Source: an uncultured Bacilli bacterium (GTDB taxonomy: Bacteria; Bacillota_I; Bacilli_A; RF39; UBA660). From it: DNA of 33,894 nucleotides. The stretch spans positions 1 through 33,894 of the forward strand of contig CAJTUR010000017.1 of NCBI GenBank assembly GCA_910579535.1. The letters are read 5' to 3'. The position numbers and the translations under genes are program-made. Shown in pieces: positions 5,860 to 15,506 of the stretch (the first letter of the stretch is position 1; the number at the start of each line of letters is the position of its first letter). Under the pieces are notes generated by a model that was not told where the DNA came from, made no database searches, and saw nothing but the letters and a program-made list of their open reading frames with translations.

Positions 5860-8763
5860 ATGTACGTACCACTTAAAATAACCACCGATTATAGTTTACT
5901 TAAAAGCATGATTAAAATTGATGATTTAATGGCTTTCTTGGTTAAAAAAGAGATTAAAAGTTGTGCCATTGTGGATGAGAATTTGTTTGGGTGCATTGAG
6001 TTTTACCATAAATGTATTAAAAATAACATTCAACCTATTCTTGGACTTTCTCTTCTCTTTTCAGAAAATGAAATCTATTTTTACGCTAAAAACTATCAAG
6101 GGTATCAAAATTTATTGAAAATGGAAGCTTTAAATCATCAAAAAAAGTTAGAATTAGAAGATTTAGAACCGTTTAAAGCTGACGTGATGGTCATTCTTCC
6201 TTATTCTTCTTTATCTCTTTATTCCTTATTTATTCCTTCTTTTGATGTTTATCTTGGCTATCAAAACAATGAAGAAAAAAATCAAGCTTTATTAAAAAGT
6301 GAAAAAATTGTTTTTGTTCAATCTATCCATGCCTTATCAAAAGAAGATTTGGTTTATTTAGATTATTTAGAAATGATTGAAAAAGATATTAAAATTGGGG
6401 ATTATGAAAAAAAAGAAAGGCCTTTTGGGTTTCTTTTAGAGGAAGTATCAAAAGAAGATGAACAAACGACTCTTGATTTTGCCAGTCAAATTGATTTAGT
6501 GATTCCAATGCATTTAAAACATATTCCTCATTATAAAAATGAATTAGAGGATTCTTCTCTTTTTTTAAAAAAATTAAGTTTAAAAGGATTAAAAAAGCGA
6601 TTGAATGGATTAGAAAATAAACTTTATTTAAACCGTTTGAATTATGAATTAGATGTGATTCAGAAAATGGGGTTTTGTGATTACATTCTAATTGTTTATG
6701 ATTACGTTTTGTATGCTAAGAAAAAAAATATTTTTGTAGGGCCTGGAAGAGGAAGTGCCGCGGGTTCATTAGTTTGTTATGTTTTAGGTATTACGGATAT
6801 TGACCCTATAAAGTATCACTTGTTGTTTGAGCGTTTTTTAAATCCAGAACGTATTACCATGCCCGATATTGACATCGATTTTGAAAATCGAAGAAGAGAA
6901 GAAATTATTGACTACATTACCACACGTTATGGAAAAGAAAAGGTGGCTTCTATTGTCTCTTTTTCTACTCTAAAAAGTAAACTTGCTTTAAAAGAAGTGG
7001 GAAGAGTTTTAGATGTTACTCGTTTAAGTTTTATGAATTTGTTAAAAGAAGTGTCTTCTAAAGTCACTCTAAAAGAAAATTTAGAAAAAGAAAGTGTCAA
7101 AAAAATATTAAGGGCTGATGAAGAATTAAAAAAGATTTATCAATTTGCTTTAAAGTTGGAAGGATTAAAAAAGAATTGTAGCAAACATGCGGCGGGAGTG
7201 GTTATTTCAGATGTCCCTTTATTATCTTTAATTCCGGTTATGGAAGAATATAATGGAAGTTTAACAACAGGAATTACAAAAGATTATTTGGAAGAATTAG
7301 GGTTGTTAAAAATGGATTTGTTGGCTATTGAAAATTTAACGATGCTTTCTAATATTTTAGAGTTAATTTATAAAGAGAAGAAAATTAAGATTAATTTAAA
7401 TAAAATTAATTTAGAAGATAAAGAAGTTTTAGAATTATTTAGTTTGGGGAAAACAGAAGGGGTTTTTCAATTTGAAAGTGCGGGAATGAAAAGTTTTTTA
7501 CAAAAATTAAAACCAAGATGCTTTTCCGATTTAGTGGCGGCGATTGCGCTTTACAGACCTGGACCCATGGATAATATCAATTCGTTTATAAGAAGAAAAG
7601 AAGGACAAGAAGAGGTGCGTTATTTGCATCCTGATTTAGTACCGATTTTAGAGGAAACAGAAGGAATCATTGTTTATCAAGAGCAAGTCATGCAACTTTT
7701 AGTGCTGGTGGCGGATTACAGTTTTGCTGAAGCGGATTTGATTCGAAGAGCCATGAGTAAAAAAGAGCGAGCGGTTATTTTAAATGAGGAAGCACGTTTT
7801 ATTAAACGAGCCATAAATAAAGGCTATCAAGAAGCCTTAGCTAAAGAATTGTTTCAGTTGATTCTCAAATTTGCGGATTATGGGTTTAATAAATCTCATT
7901 CGGTGGCTTATGCCCTTATTGGGTATTGGATGGCTTATTTAAAAGTGAAAACCAAAGAGTTTTTCTTAATTAATCTTCTTAATATGAGTATTGGAAGTGA
8001 AGCGAAGACCAAAGAATATTTAGTTCTAGCAAAACGTTATCGTCTTCAATTGGTTCATCCACATATTAATTTAAGTGAAGCGTGGTATGTTTTAGATCAT
8101 CATCAACTTATTTTGCCTTTATCTATTATAAAAGGTATTAATCCAGTTACGGTTCAGCAACTGTTAGAAGAAAGAGAAAAAAATGGTCTTTTTCAAGATT
8201 ATATTGATTTTGTAAGAAGAACGTTTAATAAAAATGTTAATCAACGTATTCTAGAACTTTTAATTGATGCCAATACTTTAAGAGATTTTGGAAATAGGAC
8301 CACTTTAAAAGAAAATTTAGAAAATGTGTTTTCGTTTGCTAAGTTATCGGAAGGGATTGATTCTTCTTTACTTTTAAAGCCAGTGATTAAAGAGTTTTCG
8401 GATACGAGTGATTTGCTTGCTTTAGAATTAAAAAGCTATGGCTTTTATATTACCAATCATCCAACAAGCATTTATACGGATTCAGGAATTGTGAAATTAG
8501 AACATCTACCAGAATCTTTTGATAAGTACATTCGAGTGATTGTTTTAATCGAAAGTATTAGAGAAACGAAAACGAAAAAAGGAGAGGCTATGGCTTTTAT
8601 TGAAGCGAGTGATGAAACGGGGCAAGGTTTATTTATTGTTTTTTCAAAACAAATGAATTTAATAGAAAATTTAAAAAAGCAAGATGTGGTGGAGATACAA
8701 GGAAGAGTGACGAAACGGTTTGATACGTATCAAATGAATGTTAATAATATTATAAAGAAGTAG
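5860..8763 (+). CDS. dnaE: DNA polymerase III alpha subunit, DnaE type
   Basis: This is a C-family DNA polymerase of 967 residues, somewhat shorter than B. subtilis DnaE (about 1115). In Bacilli DnaE extends RNA primers before handing over to PolC. ATG 5860 is chosen because GGGGGAG lies 6 bases upstream; the TTG at 5824 lies within the promoter. The palm is clear: GPGRGSAAGS (294-303) and the catalytic PDIDIDFE (Asp336, 338, 340). Next come KHAAGVVIS, the fingers YRPGPMDN and YQEQVMQ, FNKSHSVAY, a helix-hairpin-helix region, and a C-terminal OB fold (IRVIVLIES). The N-terminal PHP domain is degenerate: PLKITTDYSLLKS replaces the usual HxH motif and VDEN replaces the usual DH, so no phosphoesterase or proofreading activity is expected. 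It is the first gene of a two-gene unit with polC, 7 bases apart. Confidence 0.96.
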   Translation: MYVPLKITTDYSLLKSMIKIDDLMAFLVKKEIKSCAIVDENLFGCIEFYHKCIKNNIQPILGLSLLFSENEIYFYAKNYQGYQNLLKMEALNHQKKLELEDLEPFKADVMVILPYSSLSLYSLFIPSFDVYLGYQNNEEKNQALLKSEKIVFVQSIHALSKEDLVYLDYLEMIEKDIKIGDYEKKERPFGFLLEEVSKEDEQTTLDFASQIDLVIPMHLKHIPHYKNELEDSSLFLKKLSLKGLKKRLNGLENKLYLNRLNYELDVIQKMGFCDYILIVYDYVLYAKKKNIFVGPGRGSAAGSLVCYVLGITDIDPIKYHLLFERFLNPERITMPDIDIDFENRRREEIIDYITTRYGKEKVASIVSFSTLKSKLALKEVGRVLDVTRLSFMNLLKEVSSKVTLKENLEKESVKKILRADEELKKIYQFALKLEGLKKNCSKHAAGVVISDVPLLSLIPVMEEYNGSLTTGITKDYLEELGLLKMDLLAIENLTMLSNILELIYKEKKIKINLNKINLEDKEVLELFSLGKTEGVFQFESAGMKSFLQKLKPRCFSDLVAAIALYRPGPMDNINSFIRRKEGQEEVRYLHPDLVPILEETEGIIVYQEQVMQLLVLVADYSFAEADLIRRAMSKKERAVILNEEARFIKRAINKGYQEALAKELFQLILKFADYGFNKSHSVAYALIGYWMAYLKVKTKEFFLINLLNMSIGSEAKTKEYLVLAKRYRLQLVHPHINLSEAWYVLDHHQLILPLSIIKGINPVTVQQLLEEREKNGLFQDYIDFVRRTFNKNVNQRILELLIDANTLRDFGNRTTLKENLENVFSFAKLSEGIDSSLLLKPVIKEFSDTSDLLALELKSYGFYITNHPTSIYTDSGIVKLEHLPESFDKYIRVIVLIESIRETKTKKGEAMAFIEASDETGQGLFIVFSKQMNLIENLKKQDVVEIQGRVTKRFDTYQMNVNNIIKK

Positions 8764-8770
8764 GTGTGTT

Positions 8771-11700
8771 ATGGATGGGGATTTAAAGCGATTTTTTGAA
8801 AGTATAGGTTTTAATTATCAAGAAGAGATTTTTAAGAATACTAAGATTTTAAAAGTGCGTTATTTAAAAGAGAAAGCAATATTTGAAGTTTATTTAGAAA
8901 GTCGGTATTTGTTGCCTTTTTCAGAAGTTCAAACGATTCTTAATTTAGCAAGTAAAGGCATTCGACAAAAGAATAAGTGTGTCGTGTATTTTAGTTATAC
9001 GATTAAAACGCTAGATGATGTATTGATTTATTTAAAAGCACTTATACAGGAATTGGTTAATGAACGTCCTTCTTTAATAAATTTATTGGAGTCGAAAATA
9101 GAGATTGATGATGAAATTATTACTCTTGAAGTGGCTTCAAAGTTAGAAGAAATGGAAATGGTTCGGGTTAATAAGCGATTAGAAAATCAACTTCATTTAA
9201 TGGGACTCGGTGATTTTAAAATTACTACGGTTGTGAATGATGCGATGAACGCTTCTTTGAAAGAAGATTTAGAAAAAAGTAGGTTTGGACAATTGGATAA
9301 AAAAGAAGTGGTGGTGTATGAACATCAAGCGGTGGATAGTGATGCTATTACGCCTCTTCATAATATTATGGGGATTATTGATCATGTGACGAGTGAAGCC
9401 TATGTCTTTGGAATTGAAGGCAAAGAGTTTGAAAAAACGAATTTAATTACTTTAAAAGTGAGTGATAAGACCGATAGTATTTTAGTTAAAATTTGGAAAA
9501 AACAAAAAGAGGATTATGAACAAGCTTTAAATGAGTTTAAAGAAAATAGTTGGTATCGTTTTAGTGGAAAAGTCGTTTATGATGAGTTTTGTAAAGATTT
9601 GGTTTTTATGGTGCATAAATGGGAAGCGATTCCTACTAAAGAAGAAATGATAACTGAAAAAACAGAGTGTCCAAGAGTAGAGTTGCATACGCATACGATG
9701 ATGAGTGCAATGGATGGCGTGATTGATGCCAAAACGCTTGTGAAACATGCTTATAAGATGGGTCAAAGAGCCATAGGCGTGGTGGATCATAACTGTTGTC
9801 AAGCTTTTCCAGATTTATTTCATGCGGTTGGCGATATTAATAAAGGGAAAGAAGAAAAGGATAAATTTAAAGTTTTGTATGGGGCTGAGATGAATGTGGT
9901 GGCGGATGAAATCGATGTGATTACTCATCCTAAAACCTATACTTTTTTAGAGGATACGTTTGTGGTTTTCGATACTGAAACTACAGGACTGTATGCGGGT
10001 AAGGATACGATGATTGAAATTGGTGCGGTTAAAATCCGAAATGGTGAAATTTTGGACCGTTTTGATCAGTTGATTGACCCAGGTCGACCTATTCCAAGTA
10101 AGATTACAGAGATAACTTTTATTACAGATGAAATGGTGAAAGGATGCCCTGATGAGGAGACGGTTACGAAACAATTTATCGAGTGGGTCGGGGATTTACC
10201 TCTTGTTGCTCATAATGCTAAATTTGATATTTCCATGATGTGTGCGGCTTTTAATAAATACCATTTAGGAGAGTTTTCTTATACGGTGATAGATACAATG
10301 GGACTTGCCCGAATCTTACATCCCGAGTGGATGAACCATAAACTTTCGACTTTAACTAAAAAGTTAGATGTGCCTTGGGATGAAGAAAAACACCATCGTG
10401 CGGATTACGATGCTGAGGGGACAGCGATTGCTTTTTATAAAATGAGTAAAGCGTTTGACGATCAAAATGTCAGTACGACGGATGATTTAATGTCTAGTTT
10501 TGATATTGAAAGTTTGATTAAGTTTGCTCGTCCTTTTCATGTGACGCTTTTAGCTAAAAATCGCGAAGGGTTAAAAAATTTATTTAAAATTATTTCCATT
10601 GCTAATACGAAGTATTTATATAAAAACGATGCTCCTAAAATACCAAGACAAGAAGTAGAACGTTTAAGAGAAGGGTTACTTATTGGAAGTGCTTGTATTA
10701 ATGGAGAGGTTTTTAAGGATTCTCTTAATAAAGAGGATGAAGAAATGGTTAATATGATGAGCTTTTATGATTACATTGAAGTTCAACCTGTTAGTGCTTT
10801 TATTCATTTGATAGGAGAGGATAAAAAGTTTTTGACCGAAAAGGAAGCTCAAAAGTATTTGAAAAGAATTGTTGATGTTGCTAAAACCGCTGGTAAAATG
10901 GTGGTGGCTACAGGAGACGTTCATAATCTAAAAAAAGAAGATAAAATTTATCGCGAGATTGTAATTAATCAAAAATTCAATGGTAAATTGCATCCTTTAA
11001 ATTATAAAGGGCAAGAGATCCCCAATATGTATTTAAAGACGACAGAGGAAATGATGGAAGATTTTAGCTTTTTAGGTGATGCATTAAGTCAAGAAATTGT
11101 TGTAGAAAATACAAATAAAATTGCTTATATGTGTGAAGAAATTGAGGTGATTATTGATACCCCTAATCCTTTTGCACCAAAGATTCCAAAATCAGTTGAG
11201 ACGATGACTCAGTTGGTTTATGAACGTGCTGATGAACTTTATGGTCATCCTCTTCCCCTAAATATTGAAGAGCGTCTAGCAAAAGAACTTTATGGTGATG
11301 CCATTATTAAAGCGTGTCTGGAAGAGGAAAAAGAGGAGGGGAAAGCTTTTTCACTAGTTCATACTATTATTAATCAAGGAAAAGAAGCGGTAAAAGAGTG
11401 TGTGAAAAAACATTTAAGTCAAGAAGAAATTGAAGACAAGAATGAAGAAGAACGAGACAAATTAGCTTATAAAAAATTAGGAGGCATTATTGGAGCCAAT
11501 TATGATGTGATTTATTTAATTGCTCAAAAGCTTGTTAAGCATTCTAATGATGAAGGATTCTTAGTAGGTTCTAGAGGAAGTGTAGGTTCTTCTTTTGTTG
11601 CCAATATGATGGGGATTACAGAGGTCAATAGCCTACCCGCTCATTATCGTTGTCCTAAATGCAAACACAGTGTGTTTAATGATGAAGAAGGTGTGGCTTT

Positions 11701-13273
11701 AGGTGTTGCTTATTCCTGTGGTTTTGATTTACCTGATAAAATGTGTCCATTGTGTGGAGAAAAAATGGCCAAGGATGGACACGATATTCCATTTGCTACC
11801 TTTTTAGGCTTTAATGCGGATAAAGTGCCAGATATAGATCTTAACTTCTCTGATTTAAACCAAGCGAGTGCACATGACTATACAAAAGTGTTGTTTGGGG
11901 TTGATAATGTTTATCGTGCGGGAACAATTGGTACAGTAGCTGAAAAAACAGCGGTTGGCTATGTCCTAGGGTATTGTGAAGCGAAAGGGATTACGATGCG
12001 AAAGATAGAAACCGAACGTTTAGCAGTAGGCTGTACTGGCGTTAAAAGAACAACAGGTCAACATCCAGGAGGGATTGTCGTTATTCCAGATTATATGGAG
12101 GTTTACGATTTTACACCTTTTCAATTTCCTTCTGATGACCCTTCAAAAGCTTGGCGTACGACTCACTTTGATTACCATGCGATTGATGCGGATGTTTTAA
12201 AATTAGATATTTTAGGGCATACCGATCCCACTCAACTACGAATGATTCAAGATATTACGGGAGATGATGTGACGGAGGTCCCTTTAGATGATAAAGAGAC
12301 AATGGCACTTTTTACAGGAACCGATTCTTTAGGAGTTACTCCTGAACAGATTATGTGTGATACAGGAACGCTTGGCGTTCCAGAGTTTGGAACAGGATTT
12401 ACGATCCAACTTGTTAAAGATGCAAAGCCAACGACTTTTGCAGAACTTGTAAAAATTTCAGGATTAGCTCATGGAACGAATGTGTGGCTTGGTAATGCTC
12501 AAGAGTTAATTCGAAAAAATATTTGTCCATTCAAAGATGTTATTGGGTGTCGTGATGATATAATGGTTGAGTTGATGAATAAAGGTGTCCCTCCTATTAA
12601 AGCTTTTAAGATTATGGAGTTTGTTCGTAAAGGAAAAGCAAGTAAAAAGGCTATGCAAGAAGAATGGCAAGGATATGTTGAGATTTTGAAAGAGTATCAA
12701 ATACCTGATTGGTATATTGAATCTTGTCAAAAAATAAAATATATGTTCCCAAAGGCTCATGCGGCGGCTTATGTTACCAGTGCTTTTCGTATAGCTTGGT
12801 ATAAAGTTCATAAACCTATTGTTTATTATGGTACGTATTTTTCAACGCGCTTTCAAGATTTTGATCCTGAAGTGATGACAAAAGGGTATGAGGCTATAAA
12901 AGAAAAAATGATTGAAATTAAAGGACAAGAAAAGTTAAGTAATAAGGATGAGTCTTTATTAGAAACTTTAAAACTTGCTTTAGAAGCTACTGCTCGAGGC
13001 ATAAAATTTAAAATGATTGATATTGAAAAAAGCGATGGTAAAAATTTTGTTATTGATTTTGAAGAAAATGCTTTGTATATGCCTTTTTGTAGTTTAGAAG
13101 GACTTGGGGATTCTGTTGCAGCCAAAATAATTGAAGAAAGACAAATCAAATCTTTTTATTGTATTGAAGATTTTCAAAATAGGGGAAAAGTGAATGCGAC
13201 AACGGTTGAAAAAATGAAGCTGTTAGATATTTTTAAAGGTTTACCTGAAACGAGTCAACTTAGTTTATTTTAA
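8771..13273 (+). CDS. polC: DNA polymerase III PolC (replicative, with 3'-5' exonuclease)
   Basis: PolC is the main replicative polymerase of low-GC Gram-positives. The 1500-residue product (B. subtilis 1437) has the full architecture: N-terminal domain, an OB fold near 180-290, a PHP domain with intact ligands (HTHT 306-309, VVDH 337-340), and a DEDDh exonuclease inserted into it (FDTETTG with Asp401 and Glu403, HNAKFD with Asp486, HHRADYDA with His542 and Asp547). The second part of PHP (TGDVHN) follows, then a zinc module (CPKC near 961 and CPLC near 990) and the palm with catalytic PDIDLNFS near 1020. HPGGIVV and the fingers follow. ATG 8771 is 7 bases after the dnaE stop with a modest TAGGTG site, so it is probably co-transcribed with dnaE. 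A strong terminator begins 1 base before its stop ends. Confidence 0.98.
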   Translation: MDGDLKRFFESIGFNYQEEIFKNTKILKVRYLKEKAIFEVYLESRYLLPFSEVQTILNLASKGIRQKNKCVVYFSYTIKTLDDVLIYLKALIQELVNERPSLINLLESKIEIDDEIITLEVASKLEEMEMVRVNKRLENQLHLMGLGDFKITTVVNDAMNASLKEDLEKSRFGQLDKKEVVVYEHQAVDSDAITPLHNIMGIIDHVTSEAYVFGIEGKEFEKTNLITLKVSDKTDSILVKIWKKQKEDYEQALNEFKENSWYRFSGKVVYDEFCKDLVFMVHKWEAIPTKEEMITEKTECPRVELHTHTMMSAMDGVIDAKTLVKHAYKMGQRAIGVVDHNCCQAFPDLFHAVGDINKGKEEKDKFKVLYGAEMNVVADEIDVITHPKTYTFLEDTFVVFDTETTGLYAGKDTMIEIGAVKIRNGEILDRFDQLIDPGRPIPSKITEITFITDEMVKGCPDEETVTKQFIEWVGDLPLVAHNAKFDISMMCAAFNKYHLGEFSYTVIDTMGLARILHPEWMNHKLSTLTKKLDVPWDEEKHHRADYDAEGTAIAFYKMSKAFDDQNVSTTDDLMSSFDIESLIKFARPFHVTLLAKNREGLKNLFKIISIANTKYLYKNDAPKIPRQEVERLREGLLIGSACINGEVFKDSLNKEDEEMVNMMSFYDYIEVQPVSAFIHLIGEDKKFLTEKEAQKYLKRIVDVAKTAGKMVVATGDVHNLKKEDKIYREIVINQKFNGKLHPLNYKGQEIPNMYLKTTEEMMEDFSFLGDALSQEIVVENTNKIAYMCEEIEVIIDTPNPFAPKIPKSVETMTQLVYERADELYGHPLPLNIEERLAKELYGDAIIKACLEEEKEEGKAFSLVHTIINQGKEAVKECVKKHLSQEEIEDKNEEERDKLAYKKLGGIIGANYDVIYLIAQKLVKHSNDEGFLVGSRGSVGSSFVANMMGITEVNSLPAHYRCPKCKHSVFNDEEGVALGVAYSCGFDLPDKMCPLCGEKMAKDGHDIPFATFLGFNADKVPDIDLNFSDLNQASAHDYTKVLFGVDNVYRAGTIGTVAEKTAVGYVLGYCEAKGITMRKIETERLAVGCTGVKRTTGQHPGGIVVIPDYMEVYDFTPFQFPSDDPSKAWRTTHFDYHAIDADVLKLDILGHTDPTQLRMIQDITGDDVTEVPLDDKETMALFTGTDSLGVTPEQIMCDTGTLGVPEFGTGFTIQLVKDAKPTTFAELVKISGLAHGTNVWLGNAQELIRKNICPFKDVIGCRDDIMVELMNKGVPPIKAFKIMEFVRKGKASKKAMQEEWQGYVEILKEYQIPDWYIESCQKIKYMFPKAHAAAYVTSAFRIAWYKVHKPIVYYGTYFSTRFQDFDPEVMTKGYEAIKEKMIEIKGQEKLSNKDESLLETLKLALEATARGIKFKMIDIEKSDGKNFVIDFEENALYMPFCSLEGLGDSVAAKIIEERQIKSFYCIEDFQNRGKVNATTVEKMKLLDIFKGLPETSQLSLF

Positions 13274-13305
13274 AAAGAATGAAATATAAAATGTTCATTC
13301 TTTTT
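13272..13305 (+). terminator. Strong rho-independent terminator of dnaE-polC
   Basis: Arms 13272-13283 (AAAAAGAATGAA) and 13294-13305 (TTCATTCTTTTT) are perfectly complementary over 12 bp with a 10-base loop. The A-rich 5' arm also makes it usable from the other strand. Confidence 0.88.
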
Positions 13306-13846
13306 ATGTTTTTTGAGTAGGTTTTGATTTTATATTATGACGCAATTAATTATTTATTTTACAATAGTAGTTGTTTTTCATAATTATTGTTTGTTTAATC
13401 TTTTTCTATTAAAAAGAGATTTTAATGTAAAAATGGAAAAGTACCTGATTTTAGTTATAGGAATTGATTTGTATGAAATTGTTAATATAGGAGAACTATA
13501 GCTTAAGCATTCAAAATTTTTTCCAGCAAATTTAACAGATAACTTTTAATATAACTAATAAAATGCTTGTGGAACTTTACACCAAATGATTTCTGGTTGT
13601 TAGGATTGCTAGTCGCAATTATCTTAAAGATAAATAGTAAAAGTAATTTGGCTATTTCTAATTTGTATGATATATATTACGTTTTTTATTTATGTTATCT
13701 TAAAAAAAGAAATGTTATAACAAAGTAAAAGTAACGCTAAAATTTTTGCTATATAGAATATTAGATAATTTGGTTAGAAAGCAAATTTAAAATAAGAAAA
13801 AGGTCAAAAGAGTTCTTTTTTTTAATTTTAAAAATAAAATGAAGTA
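13306..13846. other. Long intergenic region without a confident gene
   Basis: About 540 bases of very AT-rich sequence separate polC from dacB. Two plus-strand frames are open. The first, 13337-13501, has 54 codons starting MTQLIIYFTIVVVF, hydrophobic and with no ribosome site. The second, 13567-13728, has 53 codons, with only a TTG start, and contains TPNDFWLLGLLVAIIL. That phrase resembles short clostridial-type small proteins (a T-P-x-E/D-F-x-LL pattern before an aliphatic helix). Neither is supported by start signals, and stops interrupt the second upstream, so these look like chance frames or remnants. No clear promoter with both boxes was found in front of dacB. Confidence 0.5.
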
Positions 13847-13855
13847 GTGATGACT

Positions 13856-14938
13856 ATGAAAAAGATATTTGTAATGGTAGTATTTTTATTGTTTCCTGTG
13901 GTTGTAAAAGCTTATAGTGCAAGAAATATAATAGCTATGGATATGGATACAAATCGAGTTTTATATGGAGAAAGTATTCATGACCAGCATTTAATTGCCA
14001 GTATTACAAAAATTATGACGGCTATTGTTGCTATAGAAAATGGTAATTTAGAAGAGTTGGTTGAGATTAATGATGTAGTGTTAAAATCTTTTGGTAGTGG
14101 TATTTATGTTGAAGTAGGAGAAAAAATTAGCCTTAAGGATTTGCTTTATGGTCTCATGCTTAGAAGTGGAAACGATGCGGCTTTAGCGATTGCGGATTAT
14201 GTAGGGGGAAGTGTTGATGATTTTGTTCGTTTGATGAATTTAAAAGCGAGTGAGATTGGAATGAAAAACACCCAGTTTATTAATCCTCATGGGCTTGAAA
14301 ATAATAAAGGGGAAGGGAACTTGTCTACTGCTTATGATATGGCGCTTTTATCTAGTTACGCCATGCAAAATGAACGGTATCAAGAGATTGTTAAAACAAA
14401 AAATTATGTTGCAAAGAGCGATAAAAAAACATATAGTTGGACAAATAAAAATAAGTTATTAAATACTTATGAGTATACGACTGGAGGAAAAACAGGTTTT
14501 ACTGAAAAAGCCCGAAGAACTTTGGTTTCCACCGCTTCAAAAGACGATAAAAATGTGACAATTGTGACTTTAAATGATGGAAATGATTGGGCTGACCATG
14601 AAACTCTTTATGAAAGTGTTTTTAATTCTTATGACAATGTGCTGGTTCTTGATAAAAATAATTTTAAAATAGATAAAGAAAATTATTATAAAGATGAGTT
14701 ATATATAAGAGAAGATGTGTCTGTTCTTTTAAAAGAAGAAGAAAAGAAGGAGATTACTTTAACGATTAATTTAAGAAAATTAGAAGATTATGAAGATCAA
14801 ACAGTGGTTGGTACGGTAGAGATTAAATTAAAAGATACGATTTTAAAAGAGGTTAATGTTTATATTCGTAAAAATCAGGAAGAAACTAAAAAAGAAAGTT
14901 TATTTAGAAGAATAATAGGATGGTTTAAACATGATTAA
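13856..14938 (+). CDS. dacB: Serine D-Ala-D-Ala carboxypeptidase (DacB/DacF type)
   Basis: This is an S11-family low-molecular-weight penicillin-binding protein that removes the terminal D-alanine from peptidoglycan stem peptides, limiting cross-linking. ATG 13856 begins a clear signal peptide (MKKIFVMVVFLLFPVVVKA, cleavage after A19); GTG 13847 and ATG 13850 are possible earlier starts. Catalytic motifs are SITK (Ser49, Lys52), SGN (104-106) and KTG (212-214). A beta-rich C-terminal domain and an amphipathic end (RRIIGWFK) for membrane attachment follow. It overlaps spmA by 8 bases and so forms dacB-spmA-spmB, the order known from the B. subtilis spore-cortex operon. That context favours the sporulation carboxypeptidase over a vegetative DacA, but the sequence alone does not separate them. 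Confidence 0.9.
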   Translation: MKKIFVMVVFLLFPVVVKAYSARNIIAMDMDTNRVLYGESIHDQHLIASITKIMTAIVAIENGNLEELVEINDVVLKSFGSGIYVEVGEKISLKDLLYGLMLRSGNDAALAIADYVGGSVDDFVRLMNLKASEIGMKNTQFINPHGLENNKGEGNLSTAYDMALLSSYAMQNERYQEIVKTKNYVAKSDKKTYSWTNKNKLLNTYEYTTGGKTGFTEKARRTLVSTASKDDKNVTIVTLNDGNDWADHETLYESVFNSYDNVLVLDKNNFKIDKENYYKDELYIREDVSVLLKEEEKKEITLTINLRKLEDYEDQTVVGTVEIKLKDTILKEVNVYIRKNQEETKKESLFRRIIGWFKHD

Positions 14939-15506
14939 TGTTTTATGGAGTGGTTTTATTTTAATCGGTATTTTTTTTACACTTTTGTGTGGTGATTTAA
15001 ATGCCCTTAATCATACCATTTTAACGAGTGCTAAAAGTGGTTTTGATATGATTATTGATTTGGTTCCTATTTTGGTTTTATGGTCAGGAATTATGAAAAT
15101 TTCAGAAAAAAGTGGTATGCTTGATAAAATTGCTCGATTGTTTCTTCCTATATTGAGAAAACTTTTTCCTTCTTTAAAAAAAGATAGCAAGGCTTTAGGG
15201 TATATTTCTTCGAATATTGCGGCGAATGCTTTGGGACTTGGAAGTGCGGCGACGCCTTTTGGGTTAAAAGCGATGGAAGAGATGCAAAAGGAAAATAAAA
15301 ACAAAGAGGTTGCCAGTGATGCGATGATTACTTTTCTCGTTTTAAATACGAGTGGGGTAACGATTATTCCGACAACGGTTATTGCTCTTCGTATGATGTA
15401 TCAAAGTCATAATCCCGAAGAAATTATTATTCCAGCTATTTTAGCAACTATTTGTTCTAGTACAGCAGGTTTAATCCTCGATTATATAAGGAGGAAGAAG
15501 AAATGA
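14931..15506 (+). CDS. spmA: Spore maturation protein A family membrane protein
   Basis: The 191-residue integral membrane protein has about five hydrophobic segments. It contains the hallmark AANALGLGSAATPFGLKAMEEMQ (starting near residue 94) of the SpmA / nucleoside-recognition (Gate) family, preceded by LVPILVLWSGIMKISEKSG. SpmA and SpmB are needed together for proper spore core dehydration in B. subtilis, but related pairs occur in non-sporulating bacteria, so it does not prove sporulation. The start overlaps the dacB end, and its own stop overlaps the spmB start in ATGA, which implies translational coupling. The transported substrate is unknown. Confidence 0.9.
   Translation: MINVLWSGFILIGIFFTLLCGDLNALNHTILTSAKSGFDMIIDLVPILVLWSGIMKISEKSGMLDKIARLFLPILRKLFPSLKKDSKALGYISSNIAANALGLGSAATPFGLKAMEEMQKENKNKEVASDAMITFLVLNTSGVTIIPTTVIALRMMYQSHNPEEIIIPAILATICSSTAGLILDYIRRKKK

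Noticed and set aside
9527..13149. Several minus-strand open frames of 75-101 codons inside polC
   Set aside because: They lie wholly within an unmistakable polC gene, have no ribosome sites and translate to low-complexity His/Ser/Phe-rich sequence.
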